From Prochlorococcus sp. AG-402-A21 (GTDB lineage: Bacteria; Cyanobacteriota; Cyanobacteriia; PCC-6307; Cyanobiaceae): a DNA stretch of 64,000 nt. Under the pieces are notes generated by a model. It worked only from the letters and a program-made list of their open reading frames with translations, had not been told where the DNA came from and made no database searches. Below, piece after piece: positions 63,498 through 64,000 of the stretch. Both the position numbers and the translations under genes were made by a program. Location of the stretch: the NCBI GenBank assembly GCA_003279655.1, contig QCHI01000004.1, forward strand, positions 1-64,000, read 5' to 3'. Every line of letters begins with the position of its first letter. Within the stretch, counting starts at the first letter, position 1.

Positions 63498-64000
63498 ATG
63501 AGCTTTAGAAGCCATACAGAAATTCCCTCATCAGCCGTTCGAATGGCTACTGGGCAATCCGTGCTGATAGATCCTTCTTCAAGGAGAGGAGATACTTGCT
63601 TGGAAGTTTTAGATGGAATTGCTCGTGTTTATTGTCCTTGTGAAGAGACAGAAGGAATGACATTGGCTTTCTTACAGTCAGGTGATCAATTAAGAACTGA
63701 CCGGCTTTGCAGTGAAGGTGTATGCGTAGAAGCTTTAACCCCTCTTTGCTTTGTAAGTGATGCTGAAGCATTCGCAGATGCTGCAGGATATGATGCTGTC
63801 AACGAGTGGACTCTTCAGCTTCTTAGAATTAGGCATCTAGGTAATGCTGAACAAAGACTGCAAGCTTTATTTGCTTTATTAGTTAACAGACTTGGAAGAA
63901 GATGTGGTGATTGGTGCCAATTACCATTCAGGCTTACCCATGAAAGAATTGGAGAATTAATTGGATCGACAAGGGTTACTTCAACTCGTTTAATTTCAAG
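63498..64000 (+). CDS. Crp/Fnr-family transcriptional regulator, N-terminal part
   Basis: About 167 codons from the ATG at 63498 to the window edge; the end is missing. The cyclic-nucleotide-type beta-barrel contains VLDGIARVYCPCEETEGMTLAFLQSGDQL and is followed by the dimer helix (LGNAEQRLQALFALLVNRLGRRCG) and the helix-turn-helix start RLTHERIGELIGSTRVTSTRLIS. The HTH strongly resembles that of NtcA (AEAIGSTRVTVTRLL) but the N-terminal domain differs from NtcA, with an extra cysteine-rich patch (CPCEE, RLCSEGVC). It sits right after pcb; what it controls is unknown. Confidence 0.88.
   Translation, partial: MSFRSHTEIPSSAVRMATGQSVLIDPSSRRGDTCLEVLDGIARVYCPCEETEGMTLAFLQSGDQLRTDRLCSEGVCVEALTPLCFVSDAEAFADAAGYDAVNEWTLQLLRIRHLGNAEQRLQALFALLVNRLGRRCGDWCQLPFRLTHERIGELIGSTRVTSTRLIS

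Overview
The window is chromosomal DNA of a marine picocyanobacterium, almost certainly Prochlorococcus. The reasons are low GC with short intergenic gaps, a Pcb-type chlorophyll a/b antenna gene (62158-63216), the aerobic chlorophyll cyclase AcsF, and cyanobacterial families DUF1816, DUF2862, DUF3082, DUF3288, DUF3318, PAM68 and CGLD27. UmuDC and a Pcb distinct from the main high-light PcbA type would fit a low-light clade such as NATL or SS120, but that assignment is inference. No insertion sequence, integrase, CRISPR array or rRNA operon was seen.

Layout. 1-2.5 kb: small unknown proteins and an ArnT/PMT-like glycosyltransferase whose 3' end lies in a perfect 18-bp inverted repeat. 2.6-9 kb: a minus-strand housekeeping run (secF, secD, pdhB, a tiny membrane peptide, a DUF3082 protein, ispE, ksgA). 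9-12.2 kb: rlmH, then a SOS-type umuDC operon with a LexA-like box and a possible HExxH metallopeptidase. 12.2-17.4 kb: dnaG, an EamA transporter, ruvA, rpsO and a PAM68 protein. 17.4-27.6 kb: a minus-strand run with dnaE, gatA, DUF1816, rlmB, mini-RNase III, a STAS protein without a normal start codon, carA, trpD and DUF3288. 27.7-33.3 kb: an ABC exporter, msrA, tRNA-Pro, uppP, several tiny membrane peptides and a membrane-anchored GIY-YIG protein. 33.4-38.2 kb: a glucosylglycerate module (glycerate kinase, GpgP, a GH13_18 phosphorylase, and divergent gpgS). 38.2-48 kb: an accessory stretch with a TauE-like transporter, many small lineage-specific proteins, a phosphoribosyltransferase-like protein, a divergent Nramp-like transporter, a three-gene ABC-2 exporter and a beta-hydroxyacid dehydrogenase.

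48-54 kb: an FdC2-type ferredoxin convergent with acsF, then carB. 53.7-56.3 kb: a plus-strand run (DUF3318, rsfS, CGLD27, asparaginase II) ending at the initiator tRNA and a clear terminator. 56.4-61.9 kb: galE, small ORFs (one with a perfect 15-bp hairpin in its coding region), a Rieske oxygenase of the pheophorbide-oxygenase type, an ABC ATPase without a permease, a zinc-ribbon membrane protein and a peroxiredoxin-like protein lacking the usual cysteines. 62-64 kb: pcb with its terminator, then the start of a Crp/Fnr-family regulator that runs off the window.

How genes work together. The clearest metabolic unit is the glucosylglycerate cycle: GpgS and GpgP make the solute, and the phosphorylase plus glycerate kinase can return it to glucose-1-phosphate and phosphoglycerate. 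The best function-by-context link is FdC2 ferredoxin beside acsF, suggesting electron supply to chlorophyll ring-E cyclisation. CarA and CarB are both present but about 24 kb apart. The least explained parts are the inverted repeats, the group of roughly 30-60-residue membrane peptides, and several orphan proteins at 39-47 and 56-62 kb.
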